From positions 558,001 through 622,000 of the forward strand of contig CAVYPM010000017.1 of NCBI GenBank assembly GCA_963770375.1: a stretch of 64,000 nt of DNA, written 5' to 3'. Origin of the DNA: DASVBE01 sp963770375. GTDB taxonomy: Bacteria; Actinomycetota; Actinomycetes; Streptosporangiales; Streptosporangiaceae. Of the stretch, positions 1 through 8,782 are shown one piece after another. The notes under the pieces were generated by a model. That model had not been told where the DNA came from. It was given only the letters and a program-made list of their open reading frames with translations, and made no database searches. The translations under genes and the position numbers were made by a program. Positions within the stretch are counted from its first letter, which is position 1. The number at the start of each line of letters is the position of its first letter.

Positions 1-47
1 GACCAAAGACCGGCAGGATACGGCCTATACCGCCAGCCGCGCCAGGC

Positions 48-329
48 TCAGACCGCTTCGCGCTTCAGGCGGCGCCGCTCCCGCTCGGACAGGCCGCCCC
101 AGATACCGAACCGCTCGTCGTTCTCCAGCGCGTACTCCAGGCACTCGGCCCGGACCTCGCAGCTGCGGCAGACCCGCTTGGCCTCGCGGGTGGAGCCGCC
201 CTTCTCCGGGAAGAACGCCTCCGGATCGGTCTGCGCGCACAGGGCGCGGTCCTGCCAGCCGAGTTCCCCGGCCTCGTCCTCGTCGATGCCGAAAGCGTCG
301 TGAACTAGCGGGACGATGACCTCAGCCAC
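48..329 (-). CDS. whiB2: WhiB-family [4Fe-4S] transcriptional regulator, WhiB2/WhmD type
   Basis: A 93-residue WhiB protein. The four iron-sulfur cysteines are at about residues 31, 54, 57 and 63 (C-x22-CxxC-x5-C), followed by the GIWGG turn (about 75-79) and a basic tail ERERRRLKR. WhiB proteins bind an Fe-S cluster and act with the principal sigma factor; the WhiB2 group controls septation and sporulation genes. The GTG start at 329 is chosen because GGAGGT lies five bases upstream; an in-frame start at 398 has no such site. It is divergent from fbiA, as whiB2 is from fbiA in mycobacteria, which supports the subfamily. Assignment to WhiB2 rests on context as well as sequence. Confidence 0.88.
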   Translation of the reverse strand: MAEVIVPLVHDAFGIDEDEAGELGWQDRALCAQTDPEAFFPEKGGSTREAKRVCRSCEVRAECLEYALENDERFGIWGGLSERERRRLKREAV

Positions 330-575
330 TGTGCACCTCCACCCCTCCGTAAACCCCGTCGGTCCTGCGTTATGGCGGCGCCCTGCTCCCGAGGGCACCG
401 AACTACATGGTTGAAATTACACGCGCGTGTCTTGCTGTTCGTCAAGAGCGATACGTGATAATGGCCCATCTCTTGCCCGCTGATGACGGGAAAGTCCGCG
501 GGGACAAGCTGGGATCCCAGCCTGCCCGCGGCGGCCGGGCGGCCCCACTGCGGGCGGCCTGCCAGACTTGCGTTC
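330..575. promoter_or_regulatory. Divergent whiB2/fbiA intergenic region with 12-bp palindrome
   Basis: This 246-bp gap must hold the promoters of both divergent genes. The only clear structure is a perfect palindrome, ACACGCGCGTGT, at 419-430. On the whiB2 strand it contains GACAC just at its edge, which resembles the short WhiA recognition core, but one such site is weak evidence. GATAAT at 457-462 could be a -10 element towards fbiA, without a well-placed -35. No riboswitch-like fold was recognised. Inference only. Confidence 0.3.
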
Positions 576-1526
576 ATGCGAATCACCGTGCTGGCCGGCG
601 GGATCGGCGCCGCGCGTTTCCTGCGCGGCCTGAAGGCCGCGGTCCCCGCTGCCGGGATCACCGTCATCGGCAACACCGGAGACGACATCCGCCTGTTCGG
701 CCTGCACGTCAGCCCGGACCTGGACACCGTGATGTACACGCTGGGCGGCGGCATCAACGAGGAGCAGGGCTGGGGCCGGGCCGGTGAGACCCACGCGGTG
801 CTGCCCGAACTGGCGGCCTACGGCGTTGGCCCTGACTGGTTCGGCCTGGGCGACCGGGACTTCGCCACGCACATCGCCAGGACCGCGCTGCTGTCCGCGG
901 GCGAGCCGCTCAGCGCGGTGACCCGGCGGCTGTGCGAGCGGTGGCAGCCGGGGGTGACGCTGCTGCCGATGACCGACGACCGGGTGGAGACCCACGTGGT
1001 GCTGGACGAGCCGGGCGGCCGCCGGACCGTGCACTTCCAGGAGTGGTGGGTCCGGCTGCACGCGGCGGTGCCGGCCGCGGAGATCATGCTGGACGGCGCG
1101 GCGGCGGCCCGGCCCGCGCCGGGCGTGCTCGAGGCGATCAGGGACGCGGACTTCGTGCTGTTCCCGCCGTCCAACCCGGTGGTCAGCATCGGCACGATCC
1201 TGGCCGTGCCGGAGGTGGCCGGGGCGGTGGCGGCGGCCACCGTGGTCGGGGTCTCGCCGATCATCGGCGGCGCCCCGGTCCGCGGCATGGCCGACGCCTG
1301 CCTGGCCGCGATCGGGGTGCCCGCCACCGCGGCGGCGGTGGCCGCGCACTACGGGCCCGGCCTCCTGGACGGCTGGCTGGTGGACGACCAGGACAAGGCC
1401 GCGGCCGACGATGCGGCGCTGGCCGGGATCGCGGTCCGGGCCCGGCCGCTGCTGATGACCGACCTGGCTGCGGCGGCGGAGATCGCCGGGGCCGCGGTCG
1501 CGCTGGCCCAGGAGCTGTCCCGGTGA
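576..1526 (+). CDS. fbiA: 2-phospho-L-lactate transferase (CofD/FbiA), F420 biosynthesis
   Basis: A 316-residue CofD/FbiA protein. FbiA transfers a phosphoenolpyruvyl (in actinobacteria) or phospholactyl group onto the riboflavin-derived deazaflavin Fo, giving dehydro-F420-0 or F420-0. Family hallmarks are the N-terminal VLAGGIGAARFLRGL nucleotide-binding segment, IGNTGDDIRLFGL with its metal-binding aspartates, and the SPDLDTVMYTL stretch; the C-terminal SPIIGGAPVRGMAD is also typical. The ATG at 576 is chosen because homology begins there; the in-frame start at 483 adds an unrelated leader. Its stop overlaps the fbiB start (GTGA at 1523-1526), so the two are co-transcribed and probably translationally coupled. 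Confidence 0.95.
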   Translation: MRITVLAGGIGAARFLRGLKAAVPAAGITVIGNTGDDIRLFGLHVSPDLDTVMYTLGGGINEEQGWGRAGETHAVLPELAAYGVGPDWFGLGDRDFATHIARTALLSAGEPLSAVTRRLCERWQPGVTLLPMTDDRVETHVVLDEPGGRRTVHFQEWWVRLHAAVPAAEIMLDGAAAARPAPGVLEAIRDADFVLFPPSNPVVSIGTILAVPEVAGAVAAATVVGVSPIIGGAPVRGMADACLAAIGVPATAAAVAAHYGPGLLDGWLVDDQDKAAADDAALAGIAVRARPLLMTDLAAAAEIAGAAVALAQELSR

Positions 1527-2818
1527 CCGGTTCCGGTTCTGGTGGCTTCAGCGTGACCGGGGTCCGCGGGCTGCCGGAGATCGCCGCGGGCGACGACCTG
1601 GCCGCGCTGATCGCGGACGCGGCACCCGGGCTGGCCGACGGCGACATCGTGGTGGTCACCTCGAAGGTCGTCAGCAAATCAGAAGGTCAGGTGGTCCAGG
1701 GAGGCCGGGACGAGGCGATCGAGGCCGAGACGGTCCGCGTGGTGGCCCGGCGGGGCCCGACCACGATCGCGCAGACCCGGCACGGCCTGGTGCTGGCCGC
1801 GGCCGGGGTGGACGAGTCCAACACCGAGCCGGGCACCGTCGTGCTGCTGCCGGAGGACCCGGACGGCTCGGCCCGGCGGCTGCGCGCCGGGCTGCGGCAG
1901 CGGTCCGGCGCGCAGGTCGCGGTGGTGATCACCGACACGATGGGCCGCCCGTGGCGCAACGGCCAGACCGACAGCGCGATCGGCGCCGCCGGGCTTTCCC
2001 CGCTGCGCGACCACCGGGGCGAGCGGGACACGTTCGGCAGCCTGCTCGAGGTCACCGTGGCCGCGGTGGCCGACGAGCTGGCCGGCGCCGCCGACCTGGT
2101 GCAGGGCAAGACCGAGCAGGTGCCGGTGGCGATCGTGCGGGGGCTGGCCGGGCTGGTGACGGACGGCGACGGCCCGGGCGCGGCGGCCCTGATCCGGCCC
2201 GCGGAGGAGGACATGTTCCGGCTCGGCGCGGCCGACGTGCTGTACGCCCGGCGGACGGTCAGGGAGTTCACCGCCGAGCCGGTCGCGCCGGAGCCGGTCC
2301 GCCGGGCCATCGCGGCGGCGCTGACCGCGCCTGCGCCGCATCACAGCACGCCGTGGCGGTTCGCGGTGGTGGAGTCGGCCGCGGCGCGGACCCGGCTGCT
2401 CGACGACATGCTCGCGGCCTGGCAGCAGGACCTGCGCGGGGACGGGTTCACCGAGGAGCAGATCGCCCGCCGGGTGCGCCGCGGCGAGCCCCTGCGCCGG
2501 GCGCCGCTGATCATCGTGCCGTGCCTGGTGGCCGACGCCGCGCACACCTACCCGGACCCGGGCCGCAACACCGCGGAGCGGTCCATGTTCCTGGTCTCGG
2601 TGGGCGCCGCGGTGCAGAACCTGCTGGTCGCGCTGGCCGTGGAGGGCCTGGGCTCGTGCTGGGTGTCCAGCACGCTGTTCTGCCAGCCGGTCGCGGCCCG
2701 GGCGCTGGGCCTGCCCGCGGGCTGGGAGCCGATGGGCGCGGTGGGCGTGGGCCACCCGGCGGCCAGCCCGCCCAGCCGACCGCCCCGCGACCCCGAGGAC
2801 TTCCTGCTCGTCCGCTAA
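1523..2818 (+). CDS. fbiB: F420-0:gamma-glutamyl ligase fused to FMN nitroreductase-like domain (FbiB)
   Basis: A 431-residue two-domain protein, close to the usual size of about 450. Residues 1 to about 235 are the CofE ligase that adds the poly-gamma-glutamate tail; DGDIVVVTSKVVSKSEGQ and ITDTMGRPWRNGQTDSAIG are characteristic. From about residue 240 (YARRTVREF) the protein is a nitroreductase-fold FMN domain that reduces dehydro-F420-0 in actinobacteria; PHHSTPWRF and GLGSCWVSSTLF fit this fold. The GTG start overlaps the fbiA stop by three bases. It converges on fbiC with a ten-base gap (2819-2828) and no obvious long terminator hairpin. Confidence 0.95.
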   Translation: MTGSGSGGFSVTGVRGLPEIAAGDDLAALIADAAPGLADGDIVVVTSKVVSKSEGQVVQGGRDEAIEAETVRVVARRGPTTIAQTRHGLVLAAAGVDESNTEPGTVVLLPEDPDGSARRLRAGLRQRSGAQVAVVITDTMGRPWRNGQTDSAIGAAGLSPLRDHRGERDTFGSLLEVTVAAVADELAGAADLVQGKTEQVPVAIVRGLAGLVTDGDGPGAAALIRPAEEDMFRLGAADVLYARRTVREFTAEPVAPEPVRRAIAAALTAPAPHHSTPWRFAVVESAAARTRLLDDMLAAWQQDLRGDGFTEEQIARRVRRGEPLRRAPLIIVPCLVADAAHTYPDPGRNTAERSMFLVSVGAAVQNLLVALAVEGLGSCWVSSTLFCQPVAARALGLPAGWEPMGAVGVGHPAASPPSRPPRDPEDFLLVR

Positions 2819-2828
2819 GGCGTTTGCG

Positions 2829-3845
2829 CTACGCGCCCAGCAGGGGCAGGGTGGTCCTTCCTGAGCGGATCGACGCGCACACGCCGTCGCTGGCCGCGGC
2901 GGCGGCCTGCCGCTCCGCGCTCGGCTGGCCGTAGTCCGTGGTGCGCTGGCGCAGCGGCCGGCCGGTCGGCGCGACCAGCTCGGCGAGCTGGCTGATGGTC
3001 TTGAACGAGCCGTTCTGCGACCCGGCCATCCGGCTGATGGTCTCCTCCATCAGCGTGCCGCCCAGGTCGTTCACCCCGCCGTCCAGGACCTCACGGCACA
3101 GGTCCGCGCCGAGCTTGACCCAGGAGCACTGGATGGAGCTGATCGCGCCGTGCAGCATGATCCGGGACACCGCGTGCACGGCCCGGTTCTCCCGCCGGGT
3201 CGGCCCGGGCCGGGCCAGCCCGGCCAGGTAGATCGGCGAGCTGGCGTGCACGAACGGCAGCAGCACGAACTCGGTGAAGCCGCCGGTCCGCTCCTGGATG
3301 CCGCGGATCACCCGCAGGTGGCCGACCCAGTGCGCGGGCGTGTCCACGTGCCCGTACATCATCGTCGCGGTCGTCGGCAGGCCCAGCTCGTGCGCGGTGG
3401 TGATCACGTCGATCCAGGCCGCGGCGGGCAGCTTGCCCTTGGTCAGCACCCAGCGGACGTCGTCGTCGAGGATCTCCGCGGCGGTGCCGGGCACCGAGTC
3501 AAGACCGGCCTCCCGGGCCCGGATCAGCCACTCGCGCACCGGCAGCCCGGTCCGCGCCGACCCGTTCATCACCTCCATCGGCGAGAACGCGTGGATGTGC
3601 AGGTCCGGGCAGCGCCGCCGGACCTCGGCGGCGAGGTCGAAGTACGCGGTGCCGGGCAGGTCCGGGTGGATCCCGCCCTGCATGCACACCTCGGTCGCGC
3701 CGGCCGCCCAGGCCTCTGAGGCCCGGTCGCCGACCTGGGCCAGGGACAGCGTGTACGCGTCGGCGTCGGTGCGCCGCTGGGCGAACGCGCAGAACCGGCA
3801 GCCGGTGTAGCAGACGTTGGTGAAGTTGATGTTGCGGTTGACCAC
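2829..3845 (-). CDS. fbiC: fbiC, CofH half (Fo synthase C-terminal radical SAM domain), out of frame with the CofG half
   Basis: This is the downstream half of Fo synthase. CofH joins tyrosine to the diaminouracil precursor of riboflavin and, with CofG, yields the deazaflavin Fo. The radical SAM cluster motif is CYTGCRFC near the start, followed by CMQGGIHPDLPG and HAFSPMEVMNG, all typical of CofH. Reading begins in this frame at VVNRNINFTN, but the preceding conserved residues LAELADGLRRDAIGDDITY continue upstream without a start. The piece before that (LTDAEALALLSADGPELDA, about 3912-3970) is in a second frame and CofG in a third. Each shift equals one extra base. It is therefore one gene spanning 2829-5440 with two indels, not a free-standing cofH. 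Confidence 0.85.
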   Translation of the reverse strand: MVNRNINFTNVCYTGCRFCAFAQRRTDADAYTLSLAQVGDRASEAWAAGATEVCMQGGIHPDLPGTAYFDLAAEVRRRCPDLHIHAFSPMEVMNGSARTGLPVREWLIRAREAGLDSVPGTAAEILDDDVRWVLTKGKLPAAAWIDVITTAHELGLPTTATMMYGHVDTPAHWVGHLRVIRGIQERTGGFTEFVLLPFVHASSPIYLAGLARPGPTRRENRAVHAVSRIMLHGAISSIQCSWVKLGADLCREVLDGGVNDLGGTLMEETISRMAGSQNGSFKTISQLAELVAPTGRPLRQRTTDYGQPSAERQAAAAASDGVCASIRSGRTTLPLLGA

Positions 3846-5440
3846 GTACGTGATGTCGTCGCCGATCGCGTCCCGGCGCAGCCCGTCGGCCAGCTCGGCG
3901 AGCGGCGTCCAGCTCGGGGCCGTCCGCGCTGAGCAGGGCCAGCGCCTCGGCGTCGGTGAGCCCGGCCGGGCGGGCCTCGCGCCCGGCGCAGTGCGGCGCG
4001 GACCTCGTCGCGCAGCCGTGGCAGCGCGCCGGCGGAGCCTGCACGGGCAGCCGGGTCGATCCGGGCGCCGATCTCCGCCCAGTCGCCGTACACCTCGGCG
4101 AAGTCGGCCCGGCGGTCCGCGGACCGGCCGGAGGTGTCGATCGTCACGTGCAGGTCGGTCCGGCCGCTGGCGTCGCCCCAGCCGCCGTCCGGCTCCTGCC
4201 AGGGCCGCCCGGACGGCCTCGCGTCCGGCTCGGCCAGCCCGGTGGCCGGGTCGGCCAGCGCGGCGACGTGCCCGGCCAGCCGCGGGTCGAGCCAGGGCTC
4301 GCGCTGGTAGCCGGGGTAGACGGTGAGCCGCTCGCGCAGCTCGAAGCCGGCCGCCGCGGTCTGCGCGGCCAGGTCGTCCAGCTGCGGCCAGGGCCGTTCC
4401 GGGTTGACGTGGTCCGGGGTGAGCGGTGACACGCCGCCCCAGTCGTCGATGCCCGCGGCCAGGATCAGCGGGTACTGCCCGGCGATCAGGTTCGGCGGGG
4501 CCTGGATCCGTGCGGACGGGCCGAGCACCAGCCGGGTCACCGCGATCGTGGCGGCCAGGTCATCGAGTTCCGCGTCGGCGGCGCCCCGCATCGCGGTGTC
4601 CGGCTTGGCCCGGAAGTTCTGCACGATCACTTCCTGGATGCCGCCGTACTCCCTGGCCACCTGGCGGATCGCGAACACCGACTCGGCCCGCTCGGCCAGG
4701 GTCTCGCCGATGCCGATCAGGATTCCGGTGGTGAACGGCACCGCGCTGCGGCCGGCGTCCTGCAGGACGCGGAGCCGGACCGCGGGATCCTTGTCCGGGC
4801 TGCCGTAGTGCGGCCCGCCGCGCTCGGTGAACAGCCGGCTGGCGGTGGTCTCCAGCATCATCCCCATGGACGGCGCGACCGGCTTGAGCCGCTGGAAGTC
4901 GGGCCAGGTCAGCACGCCGGGGTTGAGGTGCGGCAGCAGCCCGGTCTCCTCCAGCACCCGGATCGCCATGGCCCGCAGGTAGGACAGCGTGTCGTCGTAG
5001 CCGTGCGCGTCCAGCCACTCCCGGGCCTGGTGCCACCGGTCCTCCGGCCGGTCCCCCAGCGTGAACAGGGCTTCCTTGCAGCCCAGCGCGGCACCCTGGG
5101 CGGCGATCGCGACGACCTCGTCCGGGGGCAGGTACGGGCTGTCCAGCCGGCCCGGCACGGTGACGAACGTGCAGTAGCCGCAGCGGTCCCGGCACAGCCG
5201 GGTGAGCGGGATGAAGACCTTCTTCGAGTAGGTGATGACGCCGGGCCGCCCGGCCGCGGCCAGCCCGGCGTCCCTGGTGCGCGCGGCGTAGCCGAGCAGC
5301 TCGTCCAGCTGGGCGCCGCGGGCGTGCAGCAGCACCGCCGCCTCCGCCGGGTCCAGGGTCTTGCCGTCCCGGGCCCGGGCCAGCACCCGTCGCATGGCGG
5401 TCGGGCCCGGCTGGCCGGCGGAAGGCGCGTCATCACTCAT
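3569..5440 (-). CDS. fbiC: fbiC, CofG half (Fo synthase N-terminal radical SAM domain)
   Basis: The upstream half of bifunctional Fo synthase FbiC. The radical SAM motif CRDRCGYC has cysteines at about residues 83, 87 and 90. ITYSKKVFIPLTRLC, ALFTLGDRPEDRW, GILIGIGETLAERAE and QEVIVQNFRAKP are CofG signatures. The ATG at 5440 (MSDDAPS) is preferred; a GTG nine bases upstream is possible, and neither has a strong ribosome site. Homology in this frame ends at LRDEVRAALRRAR (about 3985); the remaining codons to the stop at 3569 are an out-of-frame reading of the CofH half. Corrected, FbiC would be about 870 residues, the normal size. It converges on fbiB, so all F420 genes of the window lie within 5 kb. 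Confidence 0.85.
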   Translation of the reverse strand: MSDDAPSAGQPGPTAMRRVLARARDGKTLDPAEAAVLLHARGAQLDELLGYAARTRDAGLAAAGRPGVITYSKKVFIPLTRLCRDRCGYCTFVTVPGRLDSPYLPPDEVVAIAAQGAALGCKEALFTLGDRPEDRWHQAREWLDAHGYDDTLSYLRAMAIRVLEETGLLPHLNPGVLTWPDFQRLKPVAPSMGMMLETTASRLFTERGGPHYGSPDKDPAVRLRVLQDAGRSAVPFTTGILIGIGETLAERAESVFAIRQVAREYGGIQEVIVQNFRAKPDTAMRGAADAELDDLAATIAVTRLVLGPSARIQAPPNLIAGQYPLILAAGIDDWGGVSPLTPDHVNPERPWPQLDDLAAQTAAAGFELRERLTVYPGYQREPWLDPRLAGHVAALADPATGLAEPDARPSGRPWQEPDGGWGDASGRTDLHVTIDTSGRSADRRADFAEVYGDWAEIGARIDPAARAGSAGALPRLRDEVRAALRRARGPPGRAHRRRGAGPAQRGRPRAGRRSPSWPTGCAGTRSATTSRTWSTATSTSPTSATPAAGSARSPSGAPTPTRTRCPWPRSATGPQRPGRPARPRCACRAGSTRTCPAPRTSTSPPRSGGAARTCTSTRSRRWR

Positions 5441-5504
5441 AGGGCCCACCCTAAGAGGGGATCGGGGACGGGCCCGCGCCGGTGTGCCGCAGCCGGACCA
5501 GCGG

Positions 5505-6522
5505 TCAGAACGAGCGGTAGTCGCGGACCGGGTTGCGCGGGCCGCGGCGCGGCGGGTGGGCGCCGCTCAGCTCGAGCAGGCGGGCGGCGCGGAACCGGTG
5601 CCCGGCGTACGGGGCGAGAAGCTCCAGCATGCCCGCATCGTCGGTCTTGGCGCCGGTCAGCGCCCAGCCAACGAGGCCGGCCAGGTGGTAGTCGCCGACC
5701 GAGACCGCGTCCGGGTCGCCGCAGGCCCGCTGCCGGGTCTCGGCCGAGGTCCAGATGCCGATGCCGGGCAGCGACTGGAGCCGCCGATCAGCCTGGTCAG
5801 AGTCCAGGCTGGAAACCTCCTCCAGCCGGCTGGCCACCAGCGCAGCCGAGGCGATGGTCCGGGCCCGGATGTTCTCCACCCCGGCCCGGTGCCACTCCCA
5901 GGATGGGATCTCGGACCAGGTGCGGGCCTGCGGGGCGACCCGGAGGTTGCCCGGGCCCGGCCCGGGCGCCGGGTCGCCGAACCGGGTCAGCAGCACCCGC
6001 CAGGCGCGGTGCGCCTCCAGGCCGACGACCTTCTGCTCGAGGACCGCCGGGACCAGCGCCTCCATGACCCGGCTGGTGCGGCCGATCCGGAAGCCGGGGT
6101 GCGCTTTGACCAGGTCGCGCAGCAGCGGGTGCACGGGGACGAACCCGGACGGGTCGTCGGCCGCGCCGAGCAGGTCCGGCAGCCCGTCCAGCAGCCAGGC
6201 CGCTCCCGGTCCCCAGGCCTGGGCACTGACCTGGATCCGGCGGCCGGCCGGGCCACTCACCGTAACCCTTCCTGGGCCAGATCCCTGGTCGGCGGAGTCA
6301 TGAAGGGGGAATGGGGAGGGTGGGGAATGGGGAGGTGGGTGGGGCCGGCCGGGAAGTGATCCGCAGCGTGCCGGGGCCGTCCGGGGTGCGCGAGGTCCGC
6401 CACACCGCGCCGTCCGCCACCTGGTAGGCCGGGTCGCCGGGGCCGCGCCGGTGCACGCCCAGCACGAGCCGCAGGTCGAGCGGGAACGGCGGGAGCCAGT
6501 CGCGGGTCAGCGTGTCGGGCAT
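5505..6522 (-). CDS. AlkA-like DNA-3-methyladenine glycosylase (HhH-GPD), frame broken by G-rich repeat
   Basis: The intact part (GTG at 6260 to 5505, 251 residues) is a helix-hairpin-helix glycosylase: LLDGLPDLLGA and MEALVPAVLEQKV, then the HhH motif LPGIGIWTSAE and the catalytic-loop region DAVSVGDYHL, whose aspartate is the expected catalytic residue. Such enzymes excise alkylated bases by flipping them out. The usual N-terminus (PPFPLDLRLVLGV...ADGAVWRTSRTPDGPGTLRI) lies upstream in another frame, starting at ATG 6522. The two parts are separated by a low-complexity stretch at 6305-6346, so the gene is either interrupted by repeat expansion or misread there. The nearest upstream gene, the nucleotidyltransferase, ends 30 bases before. 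Confidence 0.75.
6305..6346 (+). repeat. G-run microsatellite with quadruplex potential
   Basis: At 6305-6346 the plus strand has seven or more runs of three to five G separated by one to three bases (GAATGGGGAGG repeated twice, then GTGGGTGGGG). This is unlike the surrounding GC-rich coding sequence and matches the simple G3+N1-7 quadruplex pattern. It sits exactly where the AlkA-like reading frame changes, so it is either an insertion in the gene or a site of sequencing slippage. Confidence 0.6.
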
Positions 6523-6552
6523 CGGCCGGCGGGGTGCCGCGTACGGCCGGGC

Positions 6553-7635
6553 TCAGGCGTCCGTGGAGAACCGGACGGACAGCGGGCCGAGCCGGGTGCC
6601 TGGCCACAGCCGCAGGCCGTGCCGCAGCTCGTTGCGCTCGCCGACGGTGGACCGGTCGCCGAGCACGACGCCGTCGAGCACCGCGCCCGGCCCGACTTCC
6701 GCGCCGGCCCCGATCACGCTGCCGGTGACCTGCGCGCCGGCCCCGATCACCGCGCCGTCGTGCAGGACCGAGGCGGTGACCTGGGCACCGGGCCCGACCT
6801 GGCAGCCGATGCCGAGCACGGTGCCGCCGGTGACCGTGGCGCCGGGGCTGACCGCGGCGCCGGCCAGGGCCAGCGACTCGCCTGACGGTCCTGGCACGGC
6901 GGGCGAGGCGAGCCGGCCGAGCACCAGGTCGCAGGAGCCCCGTACGTAGGCCGCGGGCGTGCCGACGTCCAGCCAGTAGGCGTCGTCCGGGTAGCCCATG
7001 ACCACGTGGCCGGCCGCGATCAGGCCGGGGAACGTGGCCCGCTCCACCGACACGACCTGGCCCGCCGGGATGGTGTCGATCACGTCACGGCGGAACACGT
7101 AGCAGCCGGCGTTGATCCGGTTGGTGGGCGGGTTCGGGGTCTTCTCCAGGAACGCGGTGACCCGGCCGTTCTCGTCGGTGGGCACGCAGCCGAACGCGGC
7201 CGGGTCCGGCACCGCGACCAGGTGCAGGGTGACCGAGGCGTCCGCCTTGGCGTGCACGTCGAGCTGGGCGCCGAGGTCGTGGCCGGACAGGATGTCGCCG
7301 TTGAGGATCACCACCGGGTCGTCCGGGCCGCAGCGCAGGCTGGCCGCCGCGTTGCGGATGCCGCCGCCGGTGCCCAGCGGGGTGTCCTCCTGGACGCAGG
7401 TCAGCTCCAGGCCGAACTGCGATCCGTCGCCGAACTCGTCCGCGAACATCTGCGCCCGGTAGGCGGTGGCCAGCACCACCCGGCTGATGCCCGCGGCGGC
7501 CGCCCGGGCCAGCTGGTGGGCCAGGAACGGCACCCCGGCGGTGGGCAGCAGCGGCTTGGGCGTGGCGATGGTCAGCGGGCGGAGCCTGGTGCCCTGGCCA
7601 CCTACGAGGAGGATCGCCTCCAGTTCGCTCGGCAT
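6553..7635 (-). CDS. manB: Sugar-phosphate nucleotidyltransferase (mannose-1-phosphate guanylyltransferase-like, ManB/ManC family)
   Basis: A 360-residue nucleotidyltransferase with a left-handed beta-helix tail. The N-terminal LVGGQGTRLRPLTIATPKPLLP is the nucleotide-binding signature; ILNGDIL carries the metal-binding aspartate; INAGCYVF and YWLDVGTPAAYV line the sugar-phosphate site. From about residue 250 the hexapeptide repeats (AVSPGATVTGG, AVIGAGAQVTGSVIG) form the beta-helix. The likely reaction is sugar-1-phosphate plus NTP to NDP-sugar; GDP-mannose is favoured by synteny with mycobacterial manB near whiB2-fbiAB, but substrate cannot be read from sequence. The ATG at 7635 is chosen because homology starts there; it follows the glycosyltransferase stop by ten bases, indicating an operon. 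Confidence 0.85.
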   Translation of the reverse strand: MPSELEAILLVGGQGTRLRPLTIATPKPLLPTAGVPFLAHQLARAAAAGISRVVLATAYRAQMFADEFGDGSQFGLELTCVQEDTPLGTGGGIRNAAASLRCGPDDPVVILNGDILSGHDLGAQLDVHAKADASVTLHLVAVPDPAAFGCVPTDENGRVTAFLEKTPNPPTNRINAGCYVFRRDVIDTIPAGQVVSVERATFPGLIAAGHVVMGYPDDAYWLDVGTPAAYVRGSCDLVLGRLASPAVPGPSGESLALAGAAVSPGATVTGGTVLGIGCQVGPGAQVTASVLHDGAVIGAGAQVTGSVIGAGAEVGPGAVLDGVVLGDRSTVGERNELRHGLRLWPGTRLGPLSVRFSTDA

Positions 7636-7645
7636 GGGCGCGAGG

Positions 7646-8782
7646 TTACTGGACTCCCTGGCTGGCTGCACGCAGGTAGGAGGCCATGTGCGCGTCGGCC
7701 GACGCGGCCCAGGTGAACTCGGCGGCGCGGGCGTGCCCGGCGCTGCCCAGGGCCTCGCGGCGGGCCGGGTCGTCCAGCAGGGCGCGCAGCGAGTGGCGGA
7801 TGCTGGCCGCGTCCGGCTCGGTGTAGGCCACCGCGTCGCCGCCCACCTCGGGCAGCGAGGTCATGTGCGTGGTCATCACCGGCGCGCCGCAGGCCATCGC
7901 CTCCAGCGCGGGCAGCCCGAAGCCCTCGCTGGTGCTCGGGAAGGCCACCACCAGCGCCCCGCCGAGGTATCCCGGCAGGTCGGTGAAGTGCAGGTAGCCG
8001 GGCCGGACCAGGCGCAGGTGCGCGGGCACCGCGCTGATCGCCTCGTTCACCTCGTCGCTCCAGCCGCTGCCGCCGGCCAGCACCAGCGCGGGCGGCTCGT
8101 CCAGGTCGGCTACGGCCGCGGCCCAGCCCGCGATCAGCGCCGGGATGTTCTTGCGCGGCTCCAGCGTGCCCAGGTAGGCGATGTACGGGCGGCCGTGCAG
8201 GCCCAGCCGGTCGGAGACGCGCCGGCACTGGGTCTGGGTGGGCTGGTGGAACAGCTGGTGGTCGACGCCGTGGTAGGCGACGTCGATCCGGGTCGGGTCG
8301 GCGCCGAGCACCCGGACCAGCTCGTCCCTGGTCGCCTTGGACGGCACGATCAGCCGGGTGGCGCGGCGGGCCGAGGTGCGGATCGCGGACTTGTAGAACG
8401 TGGCCGCGACCGGGTTGTGCGCGTCGGGGTCGGTGAAGAACGTCAGGTCGTGGATGGTCACCACGGTCGGGGCGCCGGGCCGCAGCGGCATCGAGTAGTG
8501 CGGCGCGTGGATCACCCCGGCTCCGACCTGCTGGGCCACCAGCGGCAGGCCGCTCTGCTCCCAGGCCAGCCGGGCGGCCCGGTGCGAGATCGCGGTGGGC
8601 GCGGCGACCACGTGGGCGCTGGGCACAAGGCGGCCGTAGCGTTCCTCGTCGGCCCGCTGGCAGACGAGGGCCAGATCGGCTCCCGCCGCCTCCAGGGCGC
8701 TGACCAGTCCGTCGACGTAGCGCCCGACGGCGCCGCGGTCAGCGGGCACTGCGGTCGCGTCGACAAGCACACGAGGCGCCAC
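7646..8782 (-). CDS. GT4-family glycosyltransferase (mannosyltransferase-like)
   Basis: A retaining GT-B glycosyltransferase of about 378 residues. The C-terminal half has YLGTLEPRKNIPALI and the donor-binding PSTSEGFGLPALEAMACGAPV, whose EGFGLPxLE follows the GT4 E-x7-E pattern. The N-terminal half has VGRYVDGLVSAL and HAPHYSMPLRPGAPTVVTIHDLTFF. It probably uses the nucleotide sugar made by the neighbouring nucleotidyltransferase on a lipid or glycan acceptor at the inner membrane face; that is inference. The GTG at 8782 (VAPRVLVDATAVPA) is where homology begins; an earlier in-frame ATG at 8953 would add 57 unrelated residues. AAAGGGG lies about twelve bases before the chosen GTG, which is rather far. 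Confidence 0.85.
   Translation of the reverse strand: MAPRVLVDATAVPADRGAVGRYVDGLVSALEAAGADLALVCQRADEERYGRLVPSAHVVAAPTAISHRAARLAWEQSGLPLVAQQVGAGVIHAPHYSMPLRPGAPTVVTIHDLTFFTDPDAHNPVAATFYKSAIRTSARRATRLIVPSKATRDELVRVLGADPTRIDVAYHGVDHQLFHQPTQTQCRRVSDRLGLHGRPYIAYLGTLEPRKNIPALIAGWAAAVADLDEPPALVLAGGSGWSDEVNEAISAVPAHLRLVRPGYLHFTDLPGYLGGALVVAFPSTSEGFGLPALEAMACGAPVMTTHMTSLPEVGGDAVAYTEPDAASIRHSLRALLDDPARREALGSAGHARAAEFTWAASADAHMASYLRAASQGVQ

Noticed and set aside
330..575. Riboswitch before fbiA
   Set aside because: No conserved riboswitch core could be recognised in the leader.
932..2934. Very long alternative frames over fbiA and fbiB
   Set aside because: They are Arg/Gly/Ala-rich readings of the same DNA in other frames; family motifs fix the true frames. 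The same applies to most long antisense frames in the window.
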